Counted from the stretch's first letter, positions 1 to 8,361 are shown. The stretch: 36,265 bases of DNA from an uncultured Spirochaetaceae bacterium (GCA_944389115.1 CALXLE010000072.1:1-36265); one strand, 5' to 3'. The notes: generated from the letters alone by a model not told the origin. Numbers and translations: made by a program.

Positions 1-2
1 AG

Positions 3-629
3 AGGTGTAAGGAGGCCATTGCGGAGATCAAGCTCGAAAATATCCGTGCAAAGAAACTTGATGTAACAGAGGAATCCGACTGGATCTCAATCTATAAGGA
101 CGTGATGGCAGAAGAAGGTAGTGTTGATGTCGTAGTGAACAATGCAGGTGTCAATATCCGCCATGATATCGAAGAATGCTCTGTAGAGGACTGGGATAAG
201 ATGTTCCAGATAAATGTCAGGAGCGTATTCCTGTCCATCAAGCATGCAATTCCTATTATGAAAGCCCAAGGAGGCGGGGCGATAATCAATATATCATCGG
301 TATGCGGACTTGTCGGGCATAGATATACAAATGAATCCTATACAGCATCAAAAGGCGCAGTGACGATGCTTACCAAGAGCATTGCCTCACGCTATGGCAA
401 ATACAATATAAGATGCAATTCAGTTCATCCAAGCACTGTAAAAACTGGATTGGTGAATGGATTCCTATCAAATCCTGACCGCATGAGGGAAAGGATTGAG
501 GAAGTTCCTCTCGGGCATCTTGCTACTCCTGAAGATGTAGCCGCAGCAGTTGGTTTCCTGGCAAGCGACGAAGCCTCATTCCTGAATGGTGTGCAGCTCC
601 CTGTCGATGGCGGAACGACCTGTGATTGA
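3..629 (+). CDS. Short-chain dehydrogenase/reductase, 5' end outside window
   Basis: This is the C-terminal 208 residues of a classical SDR, an NAD(P)-dependent oxidoreductase of FabG type. The frame is open from base 3, so the gene begins before the window; the GTG/ATG at 102-107 is internal. Seen: LDVTEE (the usual end of beta-3), the NNAG motif near visible residue 46, the catalytic Ser in INISS near 98, the YTASK catalytic Tyr/Lys near 113, and the C-terminal PVDGG motif. The N-terminal TGxxxGxG cofactor loop is not in view. The substrate cannot be read from sequence; sugar or polyol oxidation is common for this type. It converges on the tct operon, separated by a perfect hairpin. Confidence 0.93.
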   Translation, partial: RCKEAIAEIKLENIRAKKLDVTEESDWISIYKDVMAEEGSVDVVVNNAGVNIRHDIEECSVEDWDKMFQINVRSVFLSIKHAIPIMKAQGGGAIINISSVCGLVGHRYTNESYTASKGAVTMLTKSIASRYGKYNIRCNSVHPSTVKTGLVNGFLSNPDRMRERIEEVPLGHLATPEDVAAAVGFLASDEASFLNGVQLPVDGGTTCD

Positions 630-651
630 TAATAATTTACAATAAGAATTT

Positions 652-690
652 ATCTGGCATGACATGCATTGATTCATGCACATGCCAGAT
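652..690. terminator. Perfect 10-bp inverted repeat between convergent genes
   Basis: ATCTGGCATG at 652-661 pairs exactly with CATGCCAGAT at 681-690, and a second smaller pairing (TGCAT/ATGCA) lies in the loop. It sits between the SDR stop and the end of the minus-strand tct operon, where a bidirectional terminator is expected. There is no strong T-run on either side, so it is a terminator-like hairpin rather than a textbook intrinsic terminator. Confidence 0.5.
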
Positions 691-756
691 GATTGCTATT
701 CCCTGATCTTTAGAATCTTTTGTAAAGCGATAGGATTATTGCTTCGTATAGGCAAA

Positions 757-1248
757 CTAATTTATACCATCAGAAAGTATGAAATCACACATCTCCTGAG
801 CGGTCTCAATGACAAACTTCCCTAAAAAGCTTTTTTTATGGGGCTTTTCTCCAAGGACAATATCAAATGGCTCCGGAGTTTCATCGCTGCTTATACGGCA
901 GATAACGCTTAAAATCCGTCCTTGAGATCCTTCTGAAATCACAGGGACGGCCTTCAGGGAAGGATCTCTCCGGATTTCCTTGAATAGATCCTCCCCTATA
1001 ATGAAGACACGGTTGCCTGCTTTTTCAATGCAGACAAGATAATTATTGCCCTGATCAGATACAAATCGTCTGATTATCCGCTTATCAGCAGCAGGAAGCA
1101 AATGGCCATATAGATTGAAATTCCGCAGAACCATAGCATACTTCCTTTCACTGTCTGCCTTATTTTTCCTCGCTGTACGGAAATTATATATATTAATAAC
1201 CGTAAGCGGGATTACTATAACAATCAGTACAATCTGCAGAACGGTCAC
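757..1248 (-). CDS. Small membrane-anchored protein of unknown function, last gene of tct operon
   Basis: I do not recognise the family. The chosen start is the GTG at 1248: AGGAG lies six bases upstream and the neighbouring oxidoreductase stops at 1265, leaving a 16-base gap. A longer open frame to 1356 exists but would overlap that gene by about 90 bases and lacks such a site. The 163-residue product begins with one strongly hydrophobic helix (about residues 3-22), then a basic stretch, then a soluble alpha/beta-looking domain of about 130 residues. This suggests a single-pass inner-membrane protein with a cytoplasmic domain. No catalytic motif is visible. Its position implies co-transcription with the tripartite transporter. 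Confidence 0.7.
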   Translation of the reverse strand: MTVLQIVLIVIVIPLTVINIYNFRTARKNKADSERKYAMVLRNFNLYGHLLPAADKRIIRRFVSDQGNNYLVCIEKAGNRVFIIGEDLFKEIRRDPSLKAVPVISEGSQGRILSVICRISSDETPEPFDIVLGEKPHKKSFLGKFVIETAQEMCDFILSDGIN

Positions 1249-1264
1249 AGCACACTCCTGTTCC

Positions 1265-2641
1265 TCAGAAATTCTTTTCAGAATCAACCATGCGCTTGAG
1301 ATCAGAGCCAGAGAAATCCACCATGTCCATGGTAATGACACTCCCGGCAGAAACATCCTTCAGCAACTTCTTCTCTGCAATAAGGTAATAAGGGGCACTT
1401 CCAGCAGGAGCAGATGAAATTGGTTCCAGCGTTACATAGACATCATTTATACATCTATGATGTGTATGCAGGCTGAATATCTCTCCTTTATGGAAATCCC
1501 GCTCTGCTCTTACAACCATAGTCGACACATTGCTGCATCGTTCATAACCGGAAAGATTGAGATAGTATGCCTGCAGCACAGACATGGGGGCCTCCATTCC
1601 CATGAAATGATATGGAAGATAAAGAGCGAGGTACTTGCCATTGCTGCTGACGACATGGCCCTTTCCTTTCAGAATATCCATTAATACCTTGTCCTCAACC
1701 TTTACTATTGCAAATACTCCTCCTGCGAAACTCACCTCATCAAACCGATGAAGACAGTTGAATGTATCAAGCACTCCAGACTTCTCAATAAGCCCTCCAT
1801 CCTCCTTGAGAGCATAGACATCCGCCAACTCCGTAACATTGATCAATGGATAATTCAATCTTGGAGTTGACGGTACAAGTCCCGTAGCGTTGCTAACGAC
1901 ATTCATCTCATTGTAATCCGGTACAGCGAATTGAGGGTAAGCAGAAAGGAGCCTACTCCTATTCTCAAGAGTATTTCTCATATCTGTCCCGATATGCCAA
2001 TACTGTGCAAGCTCAGGGATCACTGCCTCCTGATCCCTGTATCTGAAGCGGCCTGTATCGATATCGTAGACAAAGTCATATTCGCTGGACTTACCGGCAC
2101 ATATTATCTCAAGCCCTAATGACTCAATATATGATAGCCAGTTTATCAGATTTGCAGGCTGATCACCTATCGCCAGTGTATATACAACCCCCATTTTCTT
2201 AGAGAGTTTATATAGATAAGGACCTGCAATGACGTCAGCTTCTTTTGAAACCATTGCGACATGTTTGCCTGCAAGAATACATTGTTCCGCAAAAAGAGCA
2301 CTCTTCTCAGGGTTTCCTGTTGCTTCAACAACGACATCCGCATCAGAGGAAGGAACAAGCGAAGCATCATCGACAACGATAATCGCATCGGCAGGAGCAT
2401 TCTTCATATCATTCTCAGTCTTGCAAGGACAGATTTTATCCATGCTAAAACCAAGACTCACAAGCATATCAACGCTTTTCTGGATATCAAGATCGCAAAC
2501 AACACGAAGCGAAAGCAGATCCTCCATCATTGCACACTGAGAAATGAAGGTATATCCGAATGTACCATTAGCACCAAGAATCGCAGTTTTGCATTTTCTT
2601 TTATCTTTGGCTGCAGAAAATATGTTTTTGAAATTAATCAT
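1265..2641 (-). CDS. NAD(P)-binding oxidoreductase with C-terminal SAF domain (COG4091 / DRL-like)
   Basis: A 458-residue protein. The N-terminus has a Rossmann fold (GANGTFG at residues 23-29, then VVCDLD and VVVEATGNP), as in the 'predicted homoserine dehydrogenase' family COG4091. The last 80 or so residues resemble a SAF domain (LLKDVSAGSVIT). This family includes DRL, the DXR-like enzyme of Brucella, but most members sit in catabolic loci and are uncharacterised, so neither homoserine dehydrogenase nor DXR activity should be assumed. The start ATG overlaps the tctA stop in an ATGA junction, so translation is coupled and the substrate is probably derived from what TctABC imports (inference). 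Confidence 0.85.
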   Translation of the reverse strand: MINFKNIFSAAKDKRKCKTAILGANGTFGYTFISQCAMMEDLLSLRVVCDLDIQKSVDMLVSLGFSMDKICPCKTENDMKNAPADAIIVVDDASLVPSSDADVVVEATGNPEKSALFAEQCILAGKHVAMVSKEADVIAGPYLYKLSKKMGVVYTLAIGDQPANLINWLSYIESLGLEIICAGKSSEYDFVYDIDTGRFRYRDQEAVIPELAQYWHIGTDMRNTLENRSRLLSAYPQFAVPDYNEMNVVSNATGLVPSTPRLNYPLINVTELADVYALKEDGGLIEKSGVLDTFNCLHRFDEVSFAGGVFAIVKVEDKVLMDILKGKGHVVSSNGKYLALYLPYHFMGMEAPMSVLQAYYLNLSGYERCSNVSTMVVRAERDFHKGEIFSLHTHHRCINDVYVTLEPISSAPAGSAPYYLIAEKKLLKDVSAGSVITMDMVDFSGSDLKRMVDSEKNF

Positions 2642-4146
2642 GCTTCCGAACCCTTCCTTTTGCTTAGCATTGATTTGATTACAGGTCCCAGAAGTACTGC
2701 AATCGTCAAGATGACTATCACACAGGATATTGGTCTGGTAAGAAATACCGTGGCATCTCCCTGAGATATTCCAAGCGCAAGACGCAGCTGAAGCTCAAGT
2801 GTCGGAGACAATACGAATGCAAGCAGCAATGGTGCTACGGAGAATCCATATCTGCAGAGATAATATGATATCAATCCGAATACAAGCATCACACCGACAT
2901 CAAAGATATTGTTGTTGCATGAATATGCACCAATAACACAGATTGTCATGATTATAGGAATAAGAGTTTTCGTCGAAATCTTAAGTATCGAGACCAAAGC
3001 TGGGATCATAAGGGTTCCTGCTATAAAGCACAGAACATTCCCGATATACATTGATGCAATTAAGCCCCATGCAAACTCTGGATTATTCTCGAAAAGAAGC
3101 GGCCCCGGATGGAGTCCCCACATCATAAGTCCTCCAAGTAGAACTGCCGATGTTGCGCTTCCAGGGATTCCAAGGCTAAGCAAAGGAACAAAAGAACCTA
3201 CAGCAGCTGCATTATTGGCAGATTCGGATGATGCGATTCCTGTAATCTCTCCTGTACCGAGGAATTCCTTCCTCTTTCCAATCTTCTTCTCAACAAGATA
3301 ACTTATGAACGCCGCTGTAGTTCCACCTGCACCAGGAAGGAAACCAACAAGATTTCCAATTATTCCACTACGAATGGAGACTGGGAATATACTCTTGAAT
3401 TCCTCTTTTGTCAGCATGCTCTCCTTTATTGAGATTTTGGTAAGCAAGCTAACATCATTCTCTTTCTTTGCCGTTGCCATATCAACAAGCTGGCAGAAAC
3501 CGAACATACCGATAATCAGCGGGATGAATGAAATTCCGGAATAGAGATTATAATTACCGAATGCAAATCTGATCTGTCCAGTTGCTGAATCTGCTCCAAT
3601 GGTTGCAAGAATCATACCGACAGCTGCGCTGATCAATCCAAGAAGCGGATTATCTCCAAGTATCCATCCGATAGAAGTGAGCGCAAAGAATATCAATGCT
3701 GCGGACTCAGGTGGACCGAATTTAAGACCAACCTCAGCCATTATCGGAGCAAAGAATGTCAAAAATATTATTCCAACTACACCACCAATAAATGAAGATA
3801 TATTTGATGCAGCAAGCGCTTTTCCTCCTTTTCCCTTCATTGCAAGCGGATAACCATCAAGTGCAGTACAAAGAGCAGAAGAATCGCCTGGAATATTCAG
3901 AAGAGTAGCTGAATATGCTCCTCCGAACATATCTCCATAATATATTCCTGCAAGCATGATTATTGCCATGGTAGGATCCATCTTGAATGTCATAGGCAAC
4001 AGGAGCGCTACACCTGCTGCAGCTCCGATACCCGGCATTGCACCAACGATAATCCCAAGAACTCCACCGACAACCGTTGCAAGCATATTATCGAGACTTA
4101 TAACAGTCTGGAAACCAAACAAAAGACTCTGTATATTTTCAATCAT
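2638..4146 (-). CDS. tctA: Tripartite tricarboxylate transporter, large permease TctA
   Basis: A 502-residue integral membrane protein of the TctA family, the large membrane subunit of a TTT secondary transporter that uses a periplasmic binding protein and an ion gradient. Seen: the conserved N-terminal block MPGIGAAAGVALLLP, then YYGDMFGGAYSATLLNIPG, and LSLGIPGSATSAVLLG in the second half; the two related halves are characteristic. Length is normal for the family. AGGAAGG lies five bases before the ATG. It follows tctB by about ten bases and overlaps the oxidoreductase by four. The substrate is some carboxylate; citrate is only the namesake. Confidence 0.96.
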   Translation of the reverse strand: MIENIQSLLFGFQTVISLDNMLATVVGGVLGIIVGAMPGIGAAAGVALLLPMTFKMDPTMAIIMLAGIYYGDMFGGAYSATLLNIPGDSSALCTALDGYPLAMKGKGGKALAASNISSFIGGVVGIIFLTFFAPIMAEVGLKFGPPESAALIFFALTSIGWILGDNPLLGLISAAVGMILATIGADSATGQIRFAFGNYNLYSGISFIPLIIGMFGFCQLVDMATAKKENDVSLLTKISIKESMLTKEEFKSIFPVSIRSGIIGNLVGFLPGAGGTTAAFISYLVEKKIGKRKEFLGTGEITGIASSESANNAAAVGSFVPLLSLGIPGSATSAVLLGGLMMWGLHPGPLLFENNPEFAWGLIASMYIGNVLCFIAGTLMIPALVSILKISTKTLIPIIMTICVIGAYSCNNNIFDVGVMLVFGLISYYLCRYGFSVAPLLLAFVLSPTLELQLRLALGISQGDATVFLTRPISCVIVILTIAVLLGPVIKSMLSKRKGSEA

Positions 4147-4156
4147 AGTAACCTTC

Positions 4157-4624
4157 CTAGAACAATCCCTTTGGGAATGGAATATTCAGCCATGCGACAA
4201 AGATTGAATACAAGATACCTGTCGTGACCACACTAGTAAGAAATGCCCTCAGAGCTGGTCTCCGGCTAATAAAGAACAACCATACGAAGCATGTTAGGAA
4301 TACACATGGAATAAATCCTAGATATTCAAGTACAAACATGCTTCCAAAACCATATAATGTAACTGCAATTGGCCTAAGTACTCTAGGAACCCAGCCAAGC
4401 ATTATATATTCATCAGGTCCCTCGAACTTTTCGCCATTCAGCGGTTCTTTCCTCTTTATACGCAGAACAATATCAAGAACACAGCATAATAATAGGATCA
4501 ATCCTCCGATTATTGGAAACAGACCACCACCAGGCGCCTGACCTGTCCATACGCCATAATCAACAGCTCCCTTCACAATCCATAATATGGAGAGAGCACT
4601 CAATGCAATCTCAATAACTAACAT
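4157..4624 (-). CDS. tctB: Tripartite tricarboxylate transporter, small permease TctB
   Basis: The ATG at 4624 is preferred because AAGGAT stands just upstream; an open frame continues to 4720 but that part reads through the tctC-tctB hairpin. The 155-residue product is hydrophobic with about four membrane segments, a basic loop (RIKRKE) after the second, and the size of TctB proteins. TctB pairs with TctA in the inner membrane. It lies 64 bases after tctC and about ten before tctA. TctB sequences are poorly conserved, so the call rests on size, topology and position between tctC and tctA. Confidence 0.9.
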   Translation of the reverse strand: MLVIEIALSALSILWIVKGAVDYGVWTGQAPGGGLFPIIGGLILLLCCVLDIVLRIKRKEPLNGEKFEGPDEYIMLGWVPRVLRPIAVTLYGFGSMFVLEYLGFIPCVFLTCFVWLFFISRRPALRAFLTSVVTTGILYSIFVAWLNIPFPKGLF

Positions 4625-4651
4625 ATTGTATCCTTTTTTGAAGAAGAGAGA

Positions 4652-4679
4652 GCCAGAAGGCCAAGGCTGACCTCCTGGC
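4652..4679 (-). terminator. Intercistronic hairpin between tctC and tctB
   Basis: On the minus strand GCCAGGAGG pairs with CCTTCTGGC (nine pairs, one G-U) around a ten-base loop, in the 64-base gap after the tctC stop. No long U-run follows immediately. Such hairpins after binding-protein genes usually protect or attenuate so that more binding protein than permease is made; that role is inferred. Confidence 0.55.
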
Positions 4680-4688
4680 AATAAATCA

Positions 4689-5669
4689 TTAGAAGACTTC
4701 CATTCCGTTGGATTTCGCAAACTCTACAAGATTAGCTTCATGATCGTCGAGGTATACAGCAAAATCGTCTGCAGCGAGGAATGTTGGAGTAAGGAAATTG
4801 GAATCTATGTAGTTCTTATTCCATTCCTCAGTCTGGCAAACCTGCTCGAGGATATCAGACCAGTAAAGCTGGACATCACGGCTCATTCCTTCAGGGCCAA
4901 CAATTCCACGAAGCTGCTCGACCTGGCAAGCAGGATATCCCAGCTCTGTAAATGTTGGAACCTCAGCAAATATTCCAGAGAGCCTTTCAGGAGTGAAAGT
5001 ACCAAGGACGCGGACTCTACCCCCTTCTACCAGACCTACAACCTCTGAAGGATTAGCAATTGCAAAATCAATATGACCTCCAAGAAGTGCGGAGAATATC
5101 TCGGAAGAAGCAAAGTAAGCTGTATGATTGAACTGTGTTCCTGTTTCCCTTTCAAGGATTGCAAGCGTCATGGCATCCATATCATCACAGCAACCGATGG
5201 TCATACTTGCAGGATTCTCTTTTATCGCCTTAGCAACATCTTCCCAGCTCTGGAATGGGCTTTCTGTTCTCGTTACAAGTGTCTGAGCATCTGTTGCAAC
5301 ACATGCAATCGGTGTCCAAGGCTCTCTGCCCTTTGGAATAATATCTGTGGTATGGATAAGAAGACAATGTGTTGAATTTATTGTCATAAGGGCATAGTCT
5401 TTATCCTGCTTCTGATTAGTATATGCAATACCGACAGCACCACCGCCGCCCGCCTTGTTAACAACATTTACAGGCTCCGGAACGAGATTATGTATGTTGA
5501 TTACATCGGTAATGTTTCTAGCTAGAACATCGGATCCGCCACCTGCCGATCCCAGTGCTACCAATTCAACAGCGCCACTAGGATATACAGCGTTTTCCTT
5601 TGTCCCACTAGCAAATAATCCAGTTACAACCAAAACAGACATCAAAACTATGAAAAGACTCTTTCTCAT
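4689..5669 (-). CDS. tctC: Tripartite tricarboxylate transporter substrate-binding protein TctC
   Basis: A 326-residue periplasmic binding protein of the TctC/Bug family. The N-terminus is a signal peptide (basic MRK, hydrophobic core, cleavage probably near LFASG) with no lipobox cysteine. The family signature follows, GSAGGGSDVLARNI near residues 35-50, then VVNKAGGGG and IGYTNQ-like segments. It captures a carboxylate and delivers it to TctAB. AAGGAGG lies five bases before the ATG. It is the first gene of the operon, directly behind a sigma-54 promoter, which suggests strong substrate-induced expression. The ligand cannot be read from the sequence. Confidence 0.95.
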   Translation of the reverse strand: MRKSLFIVLMSVLVVTGLFASGTKENAVYPSGAVELVALGSAGGGSDVLARNITDVINIHNLVPEPVNVVNKAGGGGAVGIAYTNQKQDKDYALMTINSTHCLLIHTTDIIPKGREPWTPIACVATDAQTLVTRTESPFQSWEDVAKAIKENPASMTIGCCDDMDAMTLAILERETGTQFNHTAYFASSEIFSALLGGHIDFAIANPSEVVGLVEGGRVRVLGTFTPERLSGIFAEVPTFTELGYPACQVEQLRGIVGPEGMSRDVQLYWSDILEQVCQTEEWNKNYIDSNFLTPTFLAADDFAVYLDDHEANLVEFAKSNGMEVF

Positions 5670-5698
5670 AGTACCTCCTTTGTTTTACTCTTTTATTT

Positions 5699-5713
5699 GC
5701 AATAGATGTGCCA
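5699..5713 (-). promoter_or_regulatory. Sigma-54 (RpoN) promoter of the tct operon
   Basis: On the minus strand TGGCAC (5713-5708) is followed after five bases by TTGC (5702-5699) and then A. The GG and GC doublets are exactly ten bases apart, matching the TGGCAC-N5-TTGCW consensus. It lies about 30 bases before the tctC start and behind an adjacent sigma-54 activator gene. Confidence 0.88.
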
Positions 5714-5778
5714 AACTTAAGATCTAGGAAAAAGATACAGATAATCTAAAGATAAAGATAAAAATTTGGGCTATTATA

Positions 5779-5817
5779 TGTAGCAACTGCTGTCTCTAGT
5801 GTTGCATATGCTACAAC
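5779..5817. promoter_or_regulatory. Probable upstream activator sites for the PrpR_N-type regulator
   Basis: TGTAGCA (5779-5785) and TGCTACA (5809-5815) are exact inverted repeats, and GTTG-N9-CAAC spans 5801-5817, giving three GTTG half-sites in 39 bases. The cluster is 66-105 bases upstream of the sigma-54 promoter, the usual place for enhancer sites, and overlaps the 3' end of the regulator gene. Assignment to this regulator is inferred. Confidence 0.65.
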
Positions 5818-7784
5818 AATCCATATTTCCTAAGCTTCCTGTAAAGAGTACTTCTATCTACCCCTAGCCTCAATGAAGCTTGACTCTTATTGCCTCCGCA
5901 TTCAGACAGGACTGCGATAAGCATATCTCTTTCATCAACAGGTTCATTTACTCTCTCCTGCTGCCGGAAAAACCCTATATCAATTGATTTCATTGTAATG
6001 ACAGAATCAAACACCATAGCACTAAGCCGTTCTGAAAGGTTTCTAAGCTGCCTTACGTTTCCTGGCCATTGGAGTGATTCCAGATAAGGGAATATATCTG
6101 GTTCAATCATATGCTTGCATGTACCATTCTTTTTATCGAAATTCGATAGAAAAGCATCCATCATAGCGGGTATATCGGAAACATGGTCTCTCAATGGCGG
6201 AATAACCAAACGAAGAACATCGAGACGATAGAAGAGATCCTCGCGGAATTTTTTCATAGTAACAAGATTCTCGATATCCTGGTTGCTTGCAGCAATTATA
6301 CGGACATCAATCGGAATAACTTCATCATCTCCAAGCCTCATGATAGACCGCTCTGCCAGCACTCTAAGAAGACGCCCCTGCAGGGAATAGCTCATTTCGC
6401 TTATTTCATCAAGAAATAGCGTTCCTCCATGAGCTAGCTCAAACAGACCAGCTTTCCCAGATTTTGAGGCTCCAGTGAACGCACCTTCAACATATCCAAA
6501 AAGTTCACTCTCGAGTATAGATTCAGGAAGTGCTGCACAGTTGACCGCAACAAATGGTTTATTCCTCCTCTCACTTGCATTGTGAATACTTTGCGCAAAA
6601 AGCTCCTTACCGGTGCCAGTTTCACCTAAAATGAGAACGTTAGCATTTACTCGTGAGTAATTCATTGCAAGCTGCTTGATTTCGGTCATCACAGGACTTG
6701 AACCGATAATGTCATCAAATGTATGGCGGGCAACAAGTCCTTTATGTGCTACTGAAACACGTATTTCATTCTCAAGTTTCTGTATATTTGAAAGTTTCTG
6801 CAAGACAACGATACCGGATTCAAAATGGTCTTCAACAAAAATCGGTATCCTATTCACAGCAAGACTAATACCATTGATTTTCACGAAGATGCCAGGCTCC
6901 TCTTGCGTAAGGGTTCTTATAGGTGGATCATTAATCGACGCATCAACTTCCGACAATTTGCTTCCAATAATTTCATGCGAGGGAGTCCCCAATAATGTCT
7001 GAGCATACCTATTGCATATAGTGACAACCTCATCTCTATCACAGGCGATGATTCCTTCATCAATATTCTCTATAACAGCATTGAATTTAGAATATTTTGC
7101 TACTTCTTCAAGTTTTGTCGTATGTATTTTCCATGCTTCATCTATCACCTGTCTTATTGACTGTCTACCAGCCATAATACGGATTCCCTTATATCCCATA
7201 TCATTCGCAAGCGTTACGATCTCATTGCCCCCAACAATAAAACCTGCGCCATCATCAATTGCTTTCTGTATAACAGCTCGCATGTCGGAGTCAAAAACAA
7301 TCTCATAAGTCCGCACCTTTGCATTTACTCCGCGCATCTGTTCCTCGAATCCATATATGACACTTTCAGTCGCAATCAACGCCGCATCCTGATCTCCGTA
7401 TAAGTCATATCCCTCCTGCAGGGCTCGGAAGATATCATAACCTGTCATAGGAATCTCCAGCACTGTAAAAGCACCTTTAATAAGATGATTGAGATATAAG
7501 GCAGTGAGACCTCTAGCTATAATGACATCACCCTGAAGTTCAGAGCTTTTTATACGATCATGAGCGATAAATGACATTCGAAGAGACATATTATGACGCT
7601 GAGGATGCTCGTTGAACGCCTGTTCTACAGCTGGGCCGAGGCTCGTGTAAGGTAATATGAATTCAATAGTAAACATGCATTTTATATTACCATCACATCC
7701 AATGAATGTTATACCTTCCAGTGTTTCTTTCTTCCCCTTTACATAGCCCCTAAGCTTGCTTAATAGATTGGAGGCTCCATCCAT
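5811..7784 (-). CDS. Sigma-54-dependent transcriptional activator with PrpR_N sensor domain
   Basis: A 657-residue enhancer-binding protein. Order of parts: an N-terminal PrpR_N-type ligand domain (about residues 30-215), a PAS-like domain (about 230-340), the AAA+ core with Walker A GETGTGKE near 387, GAFTGA near 433 (the sigma-54 contact loop) and Walker B LFLDE near 454, and a Fis-type HTH at the end. PrpR_N domains bind small organic acids or esters in PrpR and its relatives, so the inducer is probably the TctC ligand or a derivative. It is transcribed in the same direction as tctC, 141 bases upstream, and has its own TATAAT box at 7809-7804. The start at 7784 has only a distant GAGG; a slightly different start is possible. 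Confidence 0.93.
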   Translation of the reverse strand: MDGASNLLSKLRGYVKGKKETLEGITFIGCDGNIKCMFTIEFILPYTSLGPAVEQAFNEHPQRHNMSLRMSFIAHDRIKSSELQGDVIIARGLTALYLNHLIKGAFTVLEIPMTGYDIFRALQEGYDLYGDQDAALIATESVIYGFEEQMRGVNAKVRTYEIVFDSDMRAVIQKAIDDGAGFIVGGNEIVTLANDMGYKGIRIMAGRQSIRQVIDEAWKIHTTKLEEVAKYSKFNAVIENIDEGIIACDRDEVVTICNRYAQTLLGTPSHEIIGSKLSEVDASINDPPIRTLTQEEPGIFVKINGISLAVNRIPIFVEDHFESGIVVLQKLSNIQKLENEIRVSVAHKGLVARHTFDDIIGSSPVMTEIKQLAMNYSRVNANVLILGETGTGKELFAQSIHNASERRNKPFVAVNCAALPESILESELFGYVEGAFTGASKSGKAGLFELAHGGTLFLDEISEMSYSLQGRLLRVLAERSIMRLGDDEVIPIDVRIIAASNQDIENLVTMKKFREDLFYRLDVLRLVIPPLRDHVSDIPAMMDAFLSNFDKKNGTCKHMIEPDIFPYLESLQWPGNVRQLRNLSERLSAMVFDSVITMKSIDIGFFRQQERVNEPVDERDMLIAVLSECGGNKSQASLRLGVDRSTLYRKLRKYGLL

Positions 7785-7803
7785 GGTTTATTGAAAGGAC
7801 CTC

Positions 7804-7809
7804 ATTATA
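7804..7809 (-). promoter_or_regulatory. -10 box of the sigma-54 activator gene
   Basis: TATAAT on the minus strand, about 20 bases before the ATG. No convincing -35 was found at 16-18 bases. A GTTGTTGCA sequence further up (about 7847-7856) resembles the GTTG half-sites near tctC and could serve autoregulation, which is speculative. Confidence 0.4.
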
Positions 7810-7963
7810 GTGCATAACCTCTGGTGTATATATAATAATTCATTTCTGCAACAACTATAGTTTATATAATAGTAAAACTACGCCCTGCTTTAACACATGT
7901 TTACTCAACAAAGACAACCGCTGCTTGTTAACGAAGATACATTATTGCATTAGACTCAGGCTT

Positions 7964-8361
7964 ATGGATGCAAAAGAGCTTACACGCATATTCTGGAACA
8001 ACGTCGACTCATTAAAAAAACAAAGGGAATGACATGGGAGGATTTTGAAGCAGAAACAGCCCATAGCGCCAGATCCATTGCTACAATGAAAACAATGAAT
8101 AAAGCGCCCTCATTCCATTTTGCCTTGGCAATAGCGAAGGCTTTAGGTACAACCGTGGAAGATCTAGCTTCGGAAACCAATAATAAATCATTGCCGGAAG
8201 GAACAATGAGGAACGTGCTTTATAAAATATGCGATAAACTCAACGAAAATGATATCTTCATGCTCGCATGTGTTGCAAAATCAATCAGCGAATCAATGCA
8301 GGCAGAAAAATCCCACTCCCTTGCTGATGCAATGGAAGCGATGAAGAGAAGATATCTCTGA
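7964..8361 (+). CDS. Xre-family HTH protein with frame interrupted at an A7 run
   Basis: Two frames together make one HTH protein. Frame one starts at ATG 7964 (MDAKELTRIFWNNVDSLKK) and stops at TGA 8030-8032. The rest, from ATG 8029 (MTWEDFEAE...) to 8361, is in the -1 frame. Joining them across AAAAAAA at 8014-8020 gives ...SLKKTKGMTWEDFEAET..., with the spacing of a Xre HTH (helices about residues 20-65: TWEDF, SARSIATM, PSFHFALAIAKALGTTVEDL). If only the 8029 ORF is made, it lacks the first helix but keeps 110 residues. The 45-residue C-terminal helical part may be for dimerisation. The A7 run lies in zero frame as A-AAA-AAA, so slippage, decay or a sequencing error are all possible. Confidence 0.65.

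Noticed and set aside
102-629. SDR starting at 102
   Set aside because: The frame is open to base 3 and encodes conserved SDR sequence upstream, so 102 is internal.
757-1356. Longer version of the small membrane protein
   Set aside because: It would overlap the oxidoreductase by about 90 bases; the GTG at 1248 has a good ribosome binding site just after that gene's stop.
1265-2641. Calling the SAF-domain protein homoserine dehydrogenase
   Set aside because: It lacks the homoserine dehydrogenase catalytic domain pattern and has a SAF domain and catabolic context; only the Rossmann fold is shared.
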